From Rhizobium aethiopicum (GTDB lineage Bacteria > Pseudomonadota > Alphaproteobacteria > Rhizobiales > Rhizobiaceae): DNA of 64,000 nt. The number at the start of each line of letters is the position of its first letter. The stretch's first letter is position 1. The notes under the pieces were generated by a model. That model searched no databases, was not told the DNA's origin, and worked only from the letters and a program-made list of their open reading frames with translations. Of the stretch, positions 44,752-54,694 are shown one piece after another. Where the stretch lies: positions 124,001-188,000 of the forward strand of contig NZ_FMAJ01000002.1 of the NCBI RefSeq assembly GCF_900094625.1, in the 5' to 3' direction. The position numbers and the translations under genes are program-made.

Positions 44752-46665
44752 ATGTTCCTGCGCCCCATCCTCCGCCTGTTCGAGACGTGGATCGATCCCT
44801 TCCGCCCGCGCGCCAATCTCCAGCCGCCGCGCGCGTCACTCGGTTTCATCTGGTTCTATATCCGCCAGGCGAAGATGCCGTTCATCGCCATGCTTATTCT
44901 CGGCGGCATATCGGCGGCAATCGAGGCCGCGCTCTTCTGGTTCGTCGGACGACTGGTCGACATCCTCGCCAGCACCACACCCGGTGCCGGCTGGAGCGGC
45001 CTTCTGGCGGCCCATGGCGGCGAGCTGTTCGGCATGCTCGCTCTCATCGGGCTCGTGCGCTTCGTCGTCGCCTTCCTGATTGCCCTCGTCGATCAGCAGG
45101 TAATCACGCCGGGCTTCTACAATCTAGCACGTTGGCAATCCTATCTCCATGTCTCAAGGCAATCATTGTCGTTCTTCCAGAGCGATTTCTCCGGGCGCAT
45201 CGTCACCAAGGTGTGGTCAGCCGGCCAGGCAACCGGCGATCTCGTCACGTCGCTGATGGAAAGCGTCTGGTTCGTCGGAATTTATGCTGTAACGACTCTG
45301 GTGCTCGTCGCCCGGCTGGACCTTTCACTCGCAGCCGTCGTGCTGTTCTGGCTTGGCGCCTTCAGCCTGCTTGCCCGCCACTTCGTCCCGCGGATCCGCT
45401 ATCATTCCCGCGAAACGGCGGAGGCCGGATCGATGCTGAATGGTCGGATGGTGGATTCCTACAGCAATATGCAGACGCTGAAGCTCTTCGCACGCGACGA
45501 AGAGAGCGACCGCTACATGCGCCAGGGTTTCGATATCTATCAGGACACGGTGCTGCGCTTCACGCGGTTCATCACCGGTGTGAGGGCCTCGATGGCGCTG
45601 CTCTCCGGCCTGATGATCGTGACGATGGCGGGCTTGAGCGTCGATCTCTGGCTGCGCGGGTTAGTCAGCTCCGGCGCGGTAGCATTTTCGCTGGCGCTGG
45701 TGCTGCGGCTCAATTTCCTGCTCGGACGACTGATGACGCAGTTCAACGGCATCATGCGCAATCTCGGCACCATCCAGAATGCCGCCGAGCTGATCTCGCA
45801 GCCGCTCGGTCTCGTCGATCGGGCCGATGCGAAAAGCCTGGTGATCCGCCATCCCGGCATCCGCTTCGACAATGTTTCCTTCCATTACGGCAGGGGCCAC
45901 CAGCCGGTCGTCGAGAATTTCTCGCTGACCATCCGCCCGGGGGAGAAGGTCGGCATCGTCGGCCGTTCGGGCGCCGGCAAATCGACGCTCATGAACCTAT
46001 TGCTGCGCCTCTACGATATTCAGGACGGCCGCATCCTCGTCGATGGCCAGGATATATCAGCCGTCACACAGGAATCGCTCCGGATGCAGATCGGCGTCGT
46101 CAGCCAGGATACTTCGCTGCTGCACCGTTCGGTCCGCGACAATATCCTGTTCGGCCGGCCGGATGCCGGCGAGGAGCGGCTGATCGAGGCGGCCCGCCGC
46201 GCCGAGGCGATCGATTTCATCTCCCGCCTCCAGGATCAGCAGGGGCGCCGAGGTTTCGATGCGCATGTCGGTGAACGCGGTGTCAAGTTGTCGGGCGGGC
46301 AGCGCCAGCGGATCGCCATTGCCCGCGTCATGCTGAAGGACGCGCCGATCCTGGTTCTTGACGAAGCGACGTCGGCGCTCGATTCGGAAGTGGAAGAAGC
46401 GATCCAGTCCAATCTTCATCGGATCATGGAAGGCAAGACGGTGCTTGCGATCGCCCACCGGCTGTCCACCATCGCCGCACTCGACCGGCTGATCGTCGTC
46501 GATCTCGGCCGGATCATCGAGGAGGGCAGCCACGACGAGCTGCTTCGCCGCGGCGGGCTCTATGCCGAACTCTGGGCACGCCAGTCCGGCGGCTTCCTCG
46601 CGTCCGACGAAGGCCAGATCTCAAGGATCGATGGCGAATTCCGCCATGAGGCCAAAATGGTTTGA
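44752..46665 (+). CDS. ABC exporter, fused membrane and ATPase domains (second paralogue)
   Basis: A 637-residue half-transporter like the one at 42405. Six spans (about 40-335) are followed by the ATPase (about 370-610) with Walker A GIVGRSGAGKSTLMNLLL, LSGGQRQRIAIARVMLKDAP, ILVLDEATSALDSE and IAHRLST; all catalytic motifs are intact. No good ribosome binding site precedes the ATG. The last 45 bases overlap the 3' end of the convergent nuclease-like gene at 46621. Confidence 0.92.
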   Translation: MFLRPILRLFETWIDPFRPRANLQPPRASLGFIWFYIRQAKMPFIAMLILGGISAAIEAALFWFVGRLVDILASTTPGAGWSGLLAAHGGELFGMLALIGLVRFVVAFLIALVDQQVITPGFYNLARWQSYLHVSRQSLSFFQSDFSGRIVTKVWSAGQATGDLVTSLMESVWFVGIYAVTTLVLVARLDLSLAAVVLFWLGAFSLLARHFVPRIRYHSRETAEAGSMLNGRMVDSYSNMQTLKLFARDEESDRYMRQGFDIYQDTVLRFTRFITGVRASMALLSGLMIVTMAGLSVDLWLRGLVSSGAVAFSLALVLRLNFLLGRLMTQFNGIMRNLGTIQNAAELISQPLGLVDRADAKSLVIRHPGIRFDNVSFHYGRGHQPVVENFSLTIRPGEKVGIVGRSGAGKSTLMNLLLRLYDIQDGRILVDGQDISAVTQESLRMQIGVVSQDTSLLHRSVRDNILFGRPDAGEERLIEAARRAEAIDFISRLQDQQGRRGFDAHVGERGVKLSGGQRQRIAIARVMLKDAPILVLDEATSALDSEVEEAIQSNLHRIMEGKTVLAIAHRLSTIAALDRLIVVDLGRIIEEGSHDELLRRGGLYAELWARQSGGFLASDEGQISRIDGEFRHEAKMV

Positions 46666-47553
46666 TCCGAAGCTGTTCGCGATGCGGCGGACCGATTTCA
46701 GCCGCAGGGGCGCTTTGCTGAAGACGTGATCGATCGGTATGCCCAAGGGGCCGGCGACGATCGGCCACGTCGCCGGTTCCGGCGACACCGTGCCCAAGCC
46801 TTGGCTGCGCATGAGATACTGCATGTCGGGTGCGAGAATCGAGGTGTTGAAATCACCGGCAAGCACCAGCGGCCCCGGCAGCGAAGGGATAAGCTCCGCG
46901 AGATCTTCGATTTCCAGGCCGTGAAATTCGTCGTAGTAGGGCTTGGTAAGGTGCGCCGCGAGGAAATTGACTTTCCGGCCATCGAAATCGACCGTCGAGA
47001 TCGTCAGCCGGTTGCGCCAGAGGAGCCCGAGGTTGCGGATCCGGGGCTCGATGAGGGGACGCTTCGACAGGACGAGCGTATCGCATTGTTCCATGCCGAT
47101 ACCGCAGCCGACGTAATAGGGATAGGTCTTCAGGAGGCGCGGCAGTTCGGACATTATCGGTTCGGCCTCAAGAATGTTGACGACGTCGGCGCCCGAGGCG
47201 ACGACCATGTCGGCGATAGCAGGGCCGTTTGCGAAATTGTCGTTCTCGATGTTGAAGGACATGAGCCGGAAGAGAGCAGGGCGGTTCTCGTCGATCGCGG
47301 GCTCGGCGAATTCGCGCGCCATCACGACGCCATGCGCGGCAAGGATGACTGATAAGCCGAGCGTCAGCATCGCGTACCAATGCCGCTTGACGAAAAGAGC
47401 CGCGACGGAAGCGCCCGCTCCGGCCGCGGCCAGATGAAGCTGAAAGCTGTAAAAGAACGAAAGCAGATAGAAGTCTTTGACGTAGCGCAGCGAGATAATG
47501 GCGAGGACCAGCGTCGTGAGGACGCTGAATACGCAAAAAATCGTGTCTCTCAT
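46621..47553 (-). CDS. Endonuclease/exonuclease/phosphatase family membrane protein
   Basis: A 310-residue protein. Three hydrophobic segments (about 5-85) precede an EEP domain (about 95-305): MSFNIENDNF, ILEAEP (Glu metal ligand), FLAAHLTKPY, LVLAGDFNTS (GDFN) and the final SNHFGLMAEF, in place of the usual SDH-P. The family cleaves phosphodiesters in nucleic acids or lipids; the membrane anchor suggests a periplasmic domain. Substrate unknown. Confidence 0.85.
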   Translation of the reverse strand: MRDTIFCVFSVLTTLVLAIISLRYVKDFYLLSFFYSFQLHLAAAGAGASVAALFVKRHWYAMLTLGLSVILAAHGVVMAREFAEPAIDENRPALFRLMSFNIENDNFANGPAIADMVVASGADVVNILEAEPIMSELPRLLKTYPYYVGCGIGMEQCDTLVLSKRPLIEPRIRNLGLLWRNRLTISTVDFDGRKVNFLAAHLTKPYYDEFHGLEIEDLAELIPSLPGPLVLAGDFNTSILAPDMQYLMRSQGLGTVSPEPATWPIVAGPLGIPIDHVFSKAPLRLKSVRRIANSFGSNHFGLMAEFAIDP

Positions 47554-47839
47554 CCGCTTCGGTCCGGCTCGCTGGCTTGGTCGTGACTGCGCCTACCATG
47601 CCGGCTTTTTTGTTGCAATGCAGCATAACGGCAAGCGGGTGTTTGCCGGAAATAATTCATCGGAAATTTCCCGCGACATTGTGCCCTCATCCCCTTGTCA
47701 AGGCTGGACATAATTTGCGATCAAGCTTAGAACGCGCCGGATTGCCGGGGAATCTATGGCCGAACTGTGTCCAGAGAGATTCGTTGGTAGAGGGGGCGGG
47801 GCGGAATTCCGCGATAATTGCGCAGAGGATGGTTAAGCC

Positions 47840-48418
47840 GTGAGCGAACACGAAACGACAAGCGAGGCTTCGACAGAGCCCACTCGCCGTGATTTCCTTT
47901 ATCTCACCACTGGTATGGCCGGTGCCGTTGGCGCCGCCGCGGTTGCGTGGCCGTTTATCGACCAGATGCGCCCGGACGCTTCGACGCTGGCGCTTGCTTC
48001 GATCGAAGTCGATGTCGCAAGCCTCGAGCCCGGCATGTCTTTGACGGTAAAGTGGCGCGGCAAGCCGATCTTCATCCGCAATCGCACGCCTGAGGAAGTG
48101 AAGGCGGCAGCCGATGTTCCGCTGGGGGATCTCAAGGACCCAGTCGCCCGCAATGCAAACCTTCCTGCCGACGCTCAGGCAACGGGCGTCGACCGCTCGG
48201 GCGGCGAAGGCAAGGAAAACTGGATTGTCATGATCGGTACCTGCACCCATCTCGGCTGCGTTCCGCTCGGCCAGGCCGGCGAATACAATGGTTGGTTCTG
48301 TCCCTGCCATGGCTCGGTCTACGACACGGCCGGCCGCATCCGGAAGGGTCCCGCGCCCGAGAACCTGGCGATTCCGACCTTTTCATTTGTGTCCGATACC
48401 AAAATCAAGATCGGTTGA
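47840..48418 (+). CDS. petA: Ubiquinol-cytochrome c reductase, Rieske iron-sulfur subunit
   Basis: A 192-residue subunit of cytochrome bc1. The N-terminus has a Tat-like [23 protein letters not shown] membrane anchor. The 2Fe-2S cluster boxes are GTCTHLGC and CPCHGSVYD. The start is GTG at 47840. It is the first gene of petABC, 14 bases before petB. Confidence 0.96.
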   Translation: MSEHETTSEASTEPTRRDFLYLTTGMAGAVGAAAVAWPFIDQMRPDASTLALASIEVDVASLEPGMSLTVKWRGKPIFIRNRTPEEVKAAADVPLGDLKDPVARNANLPADAQATGVDRSGGEGKENWIVMIGTCTHLGCVPLGQAGEYNGWFCPCHGSVYDTAGRIRKGPAPENLAIPTFSFVSDTKIKIG

Positions 48419-48432
48419 GGGGAGACTGATTC

Positions 48433-49713
48433 ATGAGTGGCCATTCCAGCTACGAACCATCAACCGGCTTCGAGAAATGGGTCGATGCGCGCCTGCCGCT
48501 GCCGCGCATGGTCTATGACAGCTTCGTGGCATATCCGGTTCCGAGAAACCTGAACTATGCCTATACTTTTGGCGCCATGCTCTCCGTCATGCTGATCGTG
48601 CAGATCCTGACGGGCATCGTGCTCGCCATGCATTACGCCGCAGACACGACGATCGCCTTCAACTCCGTTGAAAAGATCATGCGCGACGTTAATCACGGCT
48701 GGCTGCTGCGCTACATGCATGCCAACGGCGCATCCTTCTTCTTCGTCGCCGTCTACCTGCACATCGCTCGCGGCCTCTATTACGGTTCCTACAAGGCGCC
48801 GCGCGAAATCCTCTGGATCCTCGGCGTCGTCATCTACCTGCTGATGATGGCGACCGGCTTCATGGGCTACGTGCTGCCCTGGGGCCAGATGTCCTTCTGG
48901 GGCGCGACCGTCATCACTGGCTTCTTCTCGGCCTTCCCGATGATCGGCGAATCGCTCCAGCAGTTCCTGCTCGGCGGCTTTGCCGTCGAACAGCCGACGC
49001 TGAACCGCTTCTTCTCGCTGCACTACCTGCTGCCCTTCATGATCGCCGGCGTCGTCGTCCTGCATATCTGGGCGCTGCACGTCACCGGGCAGACGAACCC
49101 GACGGGCGTCGAGGTCAAGACGAAGACGGACACCGTGAGGTTCACGCCCTATGCGACGATGAAGGATGCGCTCGGCGTTTCGGTCTTCCTGCTCGTCTAT
49201 GCCTATTTCGTCTTCTACATGCCGAACTTCCTCGGCCATGCCGACAACTATATCCCGGCCGACCCGTTGAAGACGCCGGCCCACATCGTTCCGGAATGGT
49301 ACTTCCTGCCCTTCTACGCAATGCTGCGTTCGATCACCTTCAATATCGGGCCGATCGACTCCAAGCTCGGCGGCGTGCTCGTGATGTTCGGCGCGATCAT
49401 CGTGCTGTTCTTCCTGCCCTGGCTCGATACCTCGAAGGTTCGCTCCGCGGTCTACCGTCCCTGGTACAAGCTGTTCTTCTGGCTGTTCGTGATCAATGCG
49501 ATCATCCTCGGCTGGCTCGGCTCGCAGCCGGCGGAAGGGAGCTTCGTCATCATCTCGCAGATCTGCACGCTCCTCTACTTCGCTTTCTTCCTGGTTGCCA
49601 TGCCGGTGCTCGGCCTCGTCGAGACGCCGCGCCGCATCCCGAACTCGATCACCGAAGCGGTGCTCGAGAAGCGCAACAAGACAGCTGCCACCAGTGCAGC
49701 GGCCAATGCGTAA
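48433..49713 (+). CDS. petB: Ubiquinol-cytochrome c reductase, cytochrome b
   Basis: A 426-residue membrane subunit with eight spans carrying haems bL and bH and the quinol sites. Landmarks are [29 protein letters not shown] and [24 protein letters not shown] with the paired haem-ligand His residues, the Qo-site [14 protein letters not shown], and [27 protein letters not shown] precedes the ATG. Middle gene of petABC. Confidence 0.97.
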   Translation: MSGHSSYEPSTGFEKWVDARLPLPRMVYDSFVAYPVPRNLNYAYTFGAMLSVMLIVQILTGIVLAMHYAADTTIAFNSVEKIMRDVNHGWLLRYMHANGASFFFVAVYLHIARGLYYGSYKAPREILWILGVVIYLLMMATGFMGYVLPWGQMSFWGATVITGFFSAFPMIGESLQQFLLGGFAVEQPTLNRFFSLHYLLPFMIAGVVVLHIWALHVTGQTNPTGVEVKTKTDTVRFTPYATMKDALGVSVFLLVYAYFVFYMPNFLGHADNYIPADPLKTPAHIVPEWYFLPFYAMLRSITFNIGPIDSKLGGVLVMFGAIIVLFFLPWLDTSKVRSAVYRPWYKLFFWLFVINAIILGWLGSQPAEGSFVIISQICTLLYFAFFLVAMPVLGLVETPRRIPNSITEAVLEKRNKTAATSAAANA

Positions 49714-49738
49714 GCGCGCGACGGAAGGGAACAGAAAC

Positions 49739-50620
49739 ATGAAAACGCTTGTTGCAAGCATACTCTCGCTCGCTGTGATTGCCGGTCTGAGCGGCGCGGC
49801 TCTGGCCGAAGAGCCGGGTCCTGCCGGTGCGGCTCCGGCCCATCACGCGGAAGGCGAGACGCCGCATTATCCGCTGAAGCATCCGAAGCAGCAGGATTGG
49901 AGTTTTGCCGGTCCCTTCGGCCATTACGACAAAGGCCAGCTCCAGCGCGGCCTCAAGGTTTACACCGAAGTCTGTGCAGCCTGCCATTCGATGAAGCTCG
50001 TGCCTTTCCGCACGCTCGGCGAACTCGGCTATTCCGAGGCGCAGGTGAAGGCCTTTGCGGCGAATTACGAGGTTCAGGACGGTCCCGACGCGAGTGGCGA
50101 GATGTTTACCCGCAAGGCGGTTCCTTCGGATTACTTCCCGTCGCCTTTCCCCAATGCCGAAGCCGCTGCTGCTTCCAACAATGGCGCCGCTCCGCCCGAT
50201 TTTTCGCTAATCGCCAAGGCCCGTGCAGTCGAGCGCGGCTTTCCGCAATTCGTTTTCGACATGTTCACGCAGTATCAGGAAAGCGGCCCCGACTACATCT
50301 ATTCGCTGCTGACCGGCTATGAAGAGCCACCGGCCGGCGCCAAGATAGCGCAGGGCGCGCATTACAACCCGTATTTCAACGCCGCTGACGTGCTCGCTAT
50401 GCCGAAGCCGCTCTCCGACGGCCAGGTGACCTATGACGACGGCGCGCCGGCGACCGTCGACCAGTATTCCAAGGACGTCACAGCTTTCCTGATGTGGGCC
50501 GCCGAGCCGCATCTGGAGGAGCGCAAGCGCACCGGCTTCATGGTCATGGTCTTCCTGGCGATCTTCACCGTGCTGATCTATCTGACGAAGCGCTCGGTCT
50601 ACGCCAGCAAGGAGCATTAA
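49739..50620 (+). CDS. petC: Ubiquinol-cytochrome c reductase, cytochrome c1
   Basis: A 293-residue subunit that passes electrons to cytochrome c. A signal peptide ends near ALAEEP. The c-type haem site is CAACHSMKLVPFRTL, a conserved Met ligand region is in YFNAADVLAMPKPLSDG, and a C-terminal span (FMVMVFLAIFTVLIYLT) anchors it. GGAAGGGA precedes the ATG. Last gene of petABC; a terminator follows. Confidence 0.96.
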   Translation: MKTLVASILSLAVIAGLSGAALAEEPGPAGAAPAHHAEGETPHYPLKHPKQQDWSFAGPFGHYDKGQLQRGLKVYTEVCAACHSMKLVPFRTLGELGYSEAQVKAFAANYEVQDGPDASGEMFTRKAVPSDYFPSPFPNAEAAAASNNGAAPPDFSLIAKARAVERGFPQFVFDMFTQYQESGPDYIYSLLTGYEEPPAGAKIAQGAHYNPYFNAADVLAMPKPLSDGQVTYDDGAPATVDQYSKDVTAFLMWAAEPHLEERKRTGFMVMVFLAIFTVLIYLTKRSVYASKEH

Positions 50621-50643
50621 GCGTTCCTTGCCTGAATTGGAAA

Positions 50644-50667
50644 GGCGGCTTGCGAGCCGCCTTTTTT
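50644..50667 (+). terminator. Terminator of petABC
   Basis: GGCGGCT-TGCG-AGCCGCC followed by TTTTTT: a 7-bp stem and good T-tract. Confidence 0.92.
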
Positions 50668-50785
50668 GTTGCCTGCCGCTTTGCACTATCCTGGCCGCCA
50701 ATCCCTTCGGAAAACCGCTTACACTTTAAGGCTTCATGATCTAGGGTGCGGGCCGTTTCATGCCCTCGCAGAAAATGGACTTTCC

Positions 50786-51328
50786 ATGAACAACACGCTT
50801 TCGGAGCTCGCAGCCAGCATCCGTTCCATTCCCGACTATCCCAAGCCCGGCATCATTTTCCGCGACATCACCACGCTGCTCGGCAATCCCCGCGCTTTCC
50901 GTCGGGCGGTCGACGAACTCGTGCAGCCCTATGCGGGCCTGAAGATCGACAAGATCGCCGGCATGGAGGCACGCGGCTTCATTCTCGGCGGTGCGGTGGC
51001 GCACCAGCTTTCCTCCGGCTTCGTGCCGATCCGCAAGAAGGGCAAGCTACCGCATGACACCGTGCGCATCGCCTACAGCCTCGAATATGGGGTCGATGAG
51101 ATGGAGATGCATCGTGATGCGGTCGAGCCCGGCGAGAAGGTGATCCTGGTAGATGATCTCATCGCCACCGGCGGCACAGCCGTCGGGGCTACGAAGCTTT
51201 TGCGCCAGATGGGCGCAGAAGTGGTCGGCGCCTGCTTCGTCATCGACCTGCCCGACCTTGGCGGCCGCAGAAAGCTGGAAGAGCTCGGCGTCGCAGTGCA
51301 CACGCTGGTCGAGTTCTCCGGGCACTGA
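50786..51328 (+). CDS. apt: Adenine phosphoribosyltransferase
   Basis: A 180-residue enzyme converting adenine and PRPP to AMP. Features are [49 protein letters not shown] and the PRPP loop [14 protein letters not shown]. The start at 50786 gives the usual family length; its ribosome binding site is weak. Convergent with the MaoC-like gene, 16 bases apart. Confidence 0.96.
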   Translation: MNNTLSELAASIRSIPDYPKPGIIFRDITTLLGNPRAFRRAVDELVQPYAGLKIDKIAGMEARGFILGGAVAHQLSSGFVPIRKKGKLPHDTVRIAYSLEYGVDEMEMHRDAVEPGEKVILVDDLIATGGTAVGATKLLRQMGAEVVGACFVIDLPDLGGRRKLEELGVAVHTLVEFSGH

Positions 51329-51344
51329 GCCACTGCGGCCGGCG

Positions 51345-51812
51345 TCAGTCGAACTCGAGGACGCTGCTTTCGAAGCGCATGACGGGATGGCCGTTCTGAT
51401 TGACGCCTTCGCAGAGGATGGTGTTGAGGTGCCAGCCCGGCCGCGATGCGAGCGGCCGGCTGGAGAGGAAGGCGACGGAATAGGCGACGACGTCGCCAGC
51501 AAAGACCGGCCGCAGCCATTGCAGCTTCTGGAAACCGGGCGAGGGGCCGAGATTCGGCGCCGTTAGTCCTTTTTCGGCGAGAACGATGCTTTGCCTTTGC
51601 CAAAAGGCGAGGAAGGTCCGCATCCAGGCGGCCGTGGTGTGCCATCCCGAGGCGCAGAGGCCGCCGAAGAGGGTTTCTTTCGCCGCTTGCTTGTCGACAT
51701 GAAAAGGCTGGGGATCGTAGCGTCTGGCAAAGCGGATGATGTTTTCCTCGGTGAAGGTGTAGCTGCCGATCTCGGCTTTCTCGCCGACTGCGTAAAGTTC
51801 GGACATTCTCAT
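51345..51812 (-). CDS. MaoC-like (hot-dog fold) dehydratase
   Basis: A 155-residue hot-dog-fold protein of the MaoC dehydratase type (enoyl-CoA hydratase-like). The motif FARRYDPQPFHVDKQAAKETLFGGLCASGWHT has the catalytic Asp/His pair (D-P-Q-P-x-H). The ATG overlaps the stop of the similar upstream gene by 4 bases, with GGAG 8 bases before it. Likely acts on acyl-CoA substrates; specificity unknown. Confidence 0.88.
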   Translation of the reverse strand: MRMSELYAVGEKAEIGSYTFTEENIIRFARRYDPQPFHVDKQAAKETLFGGLCASGWHTTAAWMRTFLAFWQRQSIVLAEKGLTAPNLGPSPGFQKLQWLRPVFAGDVVAYSVAFLSSRPLASRPGWHLNTILCEGVNQNGHPVMRFESSVLEFD

Positions 51813-52300
51813 GCTGACAGCTCCGAGCTGATATTGGCTTTCTCCGGAGGGAGGCGCATTCGGATCATCACGGAATTCTCCGACAGGCAAACGAGTTCGC
51901 CGCGCTGGTTTTCCACTGCGTGACGGAATTTGACAATGCCCATGCCGGGGCGCGAGCGCATCGGTCGGGCTTCGAGCACGGTCGAGTGGCCGCCCAATGT
52001 GTCGCCCGCCAATACCGGCTTTCGCCATTCCATGAGATCGATTCCCGGCGCGCCCTCGCATAGCGCGTTCAGGATGTAGCTGTCGGCCATCATGCGCATG
52101 AGCATCGAAGAGGTGTGCCAGCCGGAAGCGGCGAGCCCGCCGAGGATGCTGTCGCGGCCGGCAGCCTCGTCGAGATGCATCGGCTGGGGGTCGAATTCGG
52201 TGGCAAATTCGATGATTTCCTGGGTGCGCACCAGCTTCGGACCGAGGGTAAAGCGGCGACCGGGCTGGAAATCCTCGAAAGACAGCTTCTCTGCCGGCAT
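51809..52300 (-). CDS. MaoC-like (hot-dog fold) dehydratase, paralogue
   Basis: A 163-residue paralogue of the next gene: FATEFDPQPMHLDEAAGRDSILGGLAASGWHT keeps the same Asp/His active-site pattern. GGAGGAG lies just before the ATG at 52300. Two adjacent MaoC subunits often form a heteromeric hydratase, so the products may function together. No other fatty-acid genes are adjacent. Confidence 0.88.
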   Translation of the reverse strand: MPAEKLSFEDFQPGRRFTLGPKLVRTQEIIEFATEFDPQPMHLDEAAGRDSILGGLAASGWHTSSMLMRMMADSYILNALCEGAPGIDLMEWRKPVLAGDTLGGHSTVLEARPMRSRPGMGIVKFRHAVENQRGELVCLSENSVMIRMRLPPEKANISSELSA

Positions 52301-52491
52301 TCTCTCCTCCGCCATATGCAGCGCACTATGGTTACAATAGCATCCGCCCGTGCTCAATGAGTGCGGGGATACAAAAGGGTTGCCCGGTATGTGTCGATAG
52401 CTGGGGCAGCGGCCGGCGGTGAAGGCAAGTAAATCAGCTCTATGCGCTTTGTTCAGACATCTCACTAAACAGCAGCGGGAGATAAACCGAT

Positions 52492-53574
52492 ATGACGGAA
52501 CTGAGGTCCATACTTGACGAGGCGGCGCGCCAGGGGCTGATTTCGTCGGAAGCGGGCGGGCGGCTTTTGCCGTTTCTGATCGAGCGCGGCGTGTCAGTTG
52601 TTGAGACGCAAAAGGCAGCCGCTGTCGAGGAGCAAGCATGGTCGGATAGGGAGACGCCGCGCTTCGTGCGCGGGTTCCACGATGTGCTGATCACCATCGG
52701 CGTCATCGTAGCGCTCGGCGGGCTCTGGGGGCTGTCGGCGCTCTATGCCGTGCCCGTTGCCATCATCGTACTTTCGGAGGTACTGGTGCGCCGCCAGCGG
52801 CTCGCTTTGCCGGCGGTCAGCCTGACGATCGCGCTGTTCTGCTGGACATTTTTGCTGATGTCCCATTTCTTTCCGCCGTGGGCGCCGACCTCTCGATCCT
52901 TCGGAGCGGAGGTGACGCAATTCGTCGCCGGCTTCCCGATCATTCTTGGGACCTACTATGCCCGCTACCGCGTGCCGCTGTCGCTGGCGCTCTGCATCAT
53001 GTCGGCCCTCGCTTTCGTCCTCACCCTGTTTTTGCGCCTGGTGCAGTGGGCAAGCGGCAATCCGACATTTTTCCTCGATCACCCAGTTGTGCTCGCGCTG
53101 GTCTCCCTCATCTGCGCGCTAGGGGTATTTGCAATGGCGCTCTATTTCGATCTCGGCGACCGGCTGCGGCGGACAACGCGTTCGGACATTGCGTTCTGGC
53201 TGCATCTCGGGGCGGCGCCGGCGCTGCTCTACAGCACCGTTTCCCTGCTATCGTTCGGTGGAGACGTCCGGATCTTTGATGTAGGAAACATGTCGTCGCA
53301 GACACCCGCAGTTGTGGCGACAGTCGCGGCCCTGATGCTGATCGGCCTCGTCATCGACCGCCGCGCTTTCGTCACCTCGGGGTTGCTGTCGCTGGGCGCT
53401 GCAATCTTCAGCGTCGTGCGGGCGGGAGATGCGACTGTCGATACATACATCTTCACGACGCTGATCATTGTCGGTGCTATTGTATTGATCATCGGAACGG
53501 GCTGGATGCCGCTTCGGCGGCTGGTGCTCAAGGCACTGCCTCCGGGGATCGCAAACAGGCTGCCGCCCGGTTAA
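52492..53574 (+). CDS. DUF2157 membrane protein
   Basis: A 360-residue protein. The N-terminal cytosolic part (about 1-60, LDEAARQGLISSEAGGRLLPFL) is DUF2157-like, followed by about nine to ten hydrophobic segments to residue 345. GGGAGA precedes the ATG. Function unknown. Convergent with ychF, 16 bases apart. Confidence 0.8.
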   Translation: MTELRSILDEAARQGLISSEAGGRLLPFLIERGVSVVETQKAAAVEEQAWSDRETPRFVRGFHDVLITIGVIVALGGLWGLSALYAVPVAIIVLSEVLVRRQRLALPAVSLTIALFCWTFLLMSHFFPPWAPTSRSFGAEVTQFVAGFPIILGTYYARYRVPLSLALCIMSALAFVLTLFLRLVQWASGNPTFFLDHPVVLALVSLICALGVFAMALYFDLGDRLRRTTRSDIAFWLHLGAAPALLYSTVSLLSFGGDVRIFDVGNMSSQTPAVVATVAALMLIGLVIDRRAFVTSGLLSLGAAIFSVVRAGDATVDTYIFTTLIIVGAIVLIIGTGWMPLRRLVLKALPPGIANRLPPG

Positions 53575-53590
53575 GGCGGCAGCGCTCTAT

Positions 53591-54694
53591 TTAGGTGTTG
53601 AAGCGGAAGTGGATGACGTCGCCGTCCTGGACGACATATTCCTTGCCTTCGTCGCGGGCCTTGCCGGCATCCTTGGCGCCGACTTCGCCGTTGTACTTGA
53701 TGTAATCGTCATAGGCGATGGTGTTGGCGCGGATGAAGCCGCGTTCGAAATCGGAGTGGATGACGCCGGCGGCCTGTGGCGCCTTGGTGCCGCGCTCGAT
53801 CGTCCAGGCGCGCGTTTCCTTCGGGCCGACAGTGAAATAGGTGATGAGGTGGAGCAGCTTGTAGCCGGCGCGGATCAGCCGGTCGAGGCCCGCCTCGTCG
53901 AGGTCGAGGGCGGAGAGAAATTCCTTAGCTTCCTCTTCGGCGAGCTGAGCGACCTCAGCTTCGATTGCCGCCGAAATGATGACGGTTTCGGCGCCTTGTT
54001 CCTTCGCCATGGCGGCAACCGCGGCGGTGAATTCGTTGCCTGTGGAGGCGTCGCCTTCGGCGACGTTGCAGACATAGAGCACCGGATGCGAGGTGAGGAG
54101 GTTGAGCCCCTTAAGGATGATAATCTCGTCGGGGGCGAGCTTAGACAGCAGCGTGCGAACCGGCTTGCCCTCGTTGAGGAGCTTCAGCGAGGCTTCCATG
54201 ATCGGCAGCATTGCCATGGAATCCTTATCCTTGCCGGTGGCGCGCTTGCGCGTCTGCTCGGTGCGGCGCTCAAGGCTCTCGAGATCGGCGAGCATCAGCT
54301 CGGTCTCGATCGTCTCGGCATCGGCGACCGGATTGATGCGGCCCTCGACATGGGTGATGTCGCTGTCTTCGAAGCAACGCAGCACATGTACGATCGCATC
54401 GACTTCGCGGATATTGGCGAGAAACTGGTTGCCGAGGCCTTCGCCCTTCGAGGCGCCGCGGACGAGGCCGGCGATGTCGACGAAGGAGATGCGGGTCGGG
54501 ATCAGTTCCTTGGACTTGGCGATGTCGGCCAGCTTGCGCATGCGCGGATCGGGCACGGCGACTTCGCCGGTATTTGGCTCGATAGTGCAGAACGGGTAAT
54601 TGGCCGCCTGTGCGGCCGCCGTCTTCGTGAGCGCGTTGAAGAGGGTCGATTTGCCGACGTTCGGCAGACCGACGATGCCGCATTTGAAGCCCAT
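53591..54694 (-). CDS. ychF: YchF/OLA1-type GTPase/ATPase
   Basis: A 367-residue P-loop protein of the Obg-related YchF family, which prefers ATP and associates with ribosomes. G1 is in GIVGLPNVGKSTLFNALT, G3 in FVDIAGLVRGASKGEGLG, and the G4 region is NVAEGD as expected for this family (NxxE rather than NKxD). The C-terminal TGS domain ends GDVIHFRFNT. The start MGFKCGIVGLPN is the family standard; an ATG at 54706 is possible. Confidence 0.96.
   Translation of the reverse strand: MGFKCGIVGLPNVGKSTLFNALTKTAAAQAANYPFCTIEPNTGEVAVPDPRMRKLADIAKSKELIPTRISFVDIAGLVRGASKGEGLGNQFLANIREVDAIVHVLRCFEDSDITHVEGRINPVADAETIETELMLADLESLERRTEQTRKRATGKDKDSMAMLPIMEASLKLLNEGKPVRTLLSKLAPDEIIILKGLNLLTSHPVLYVCNVAEGDASTGNEFTAAVAAMAKEQGAETVIISAAIEAEVAQLAEEEAKEFLSALDLDEAGLDRLIRAGYKLLHLITYFTVGPKETRAWTIERGTKAPQAAGVIHSDFERGFIRANTIAYDDYIKYNGEVGAKDAGKARDEGKEYVVQDGDVIHFRFNT

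Noticed and set aside
48460..49761. Long open frame antisense to petB
   Set aside because: petB is certain; the antisense product is a charged, low-complexity shadow.
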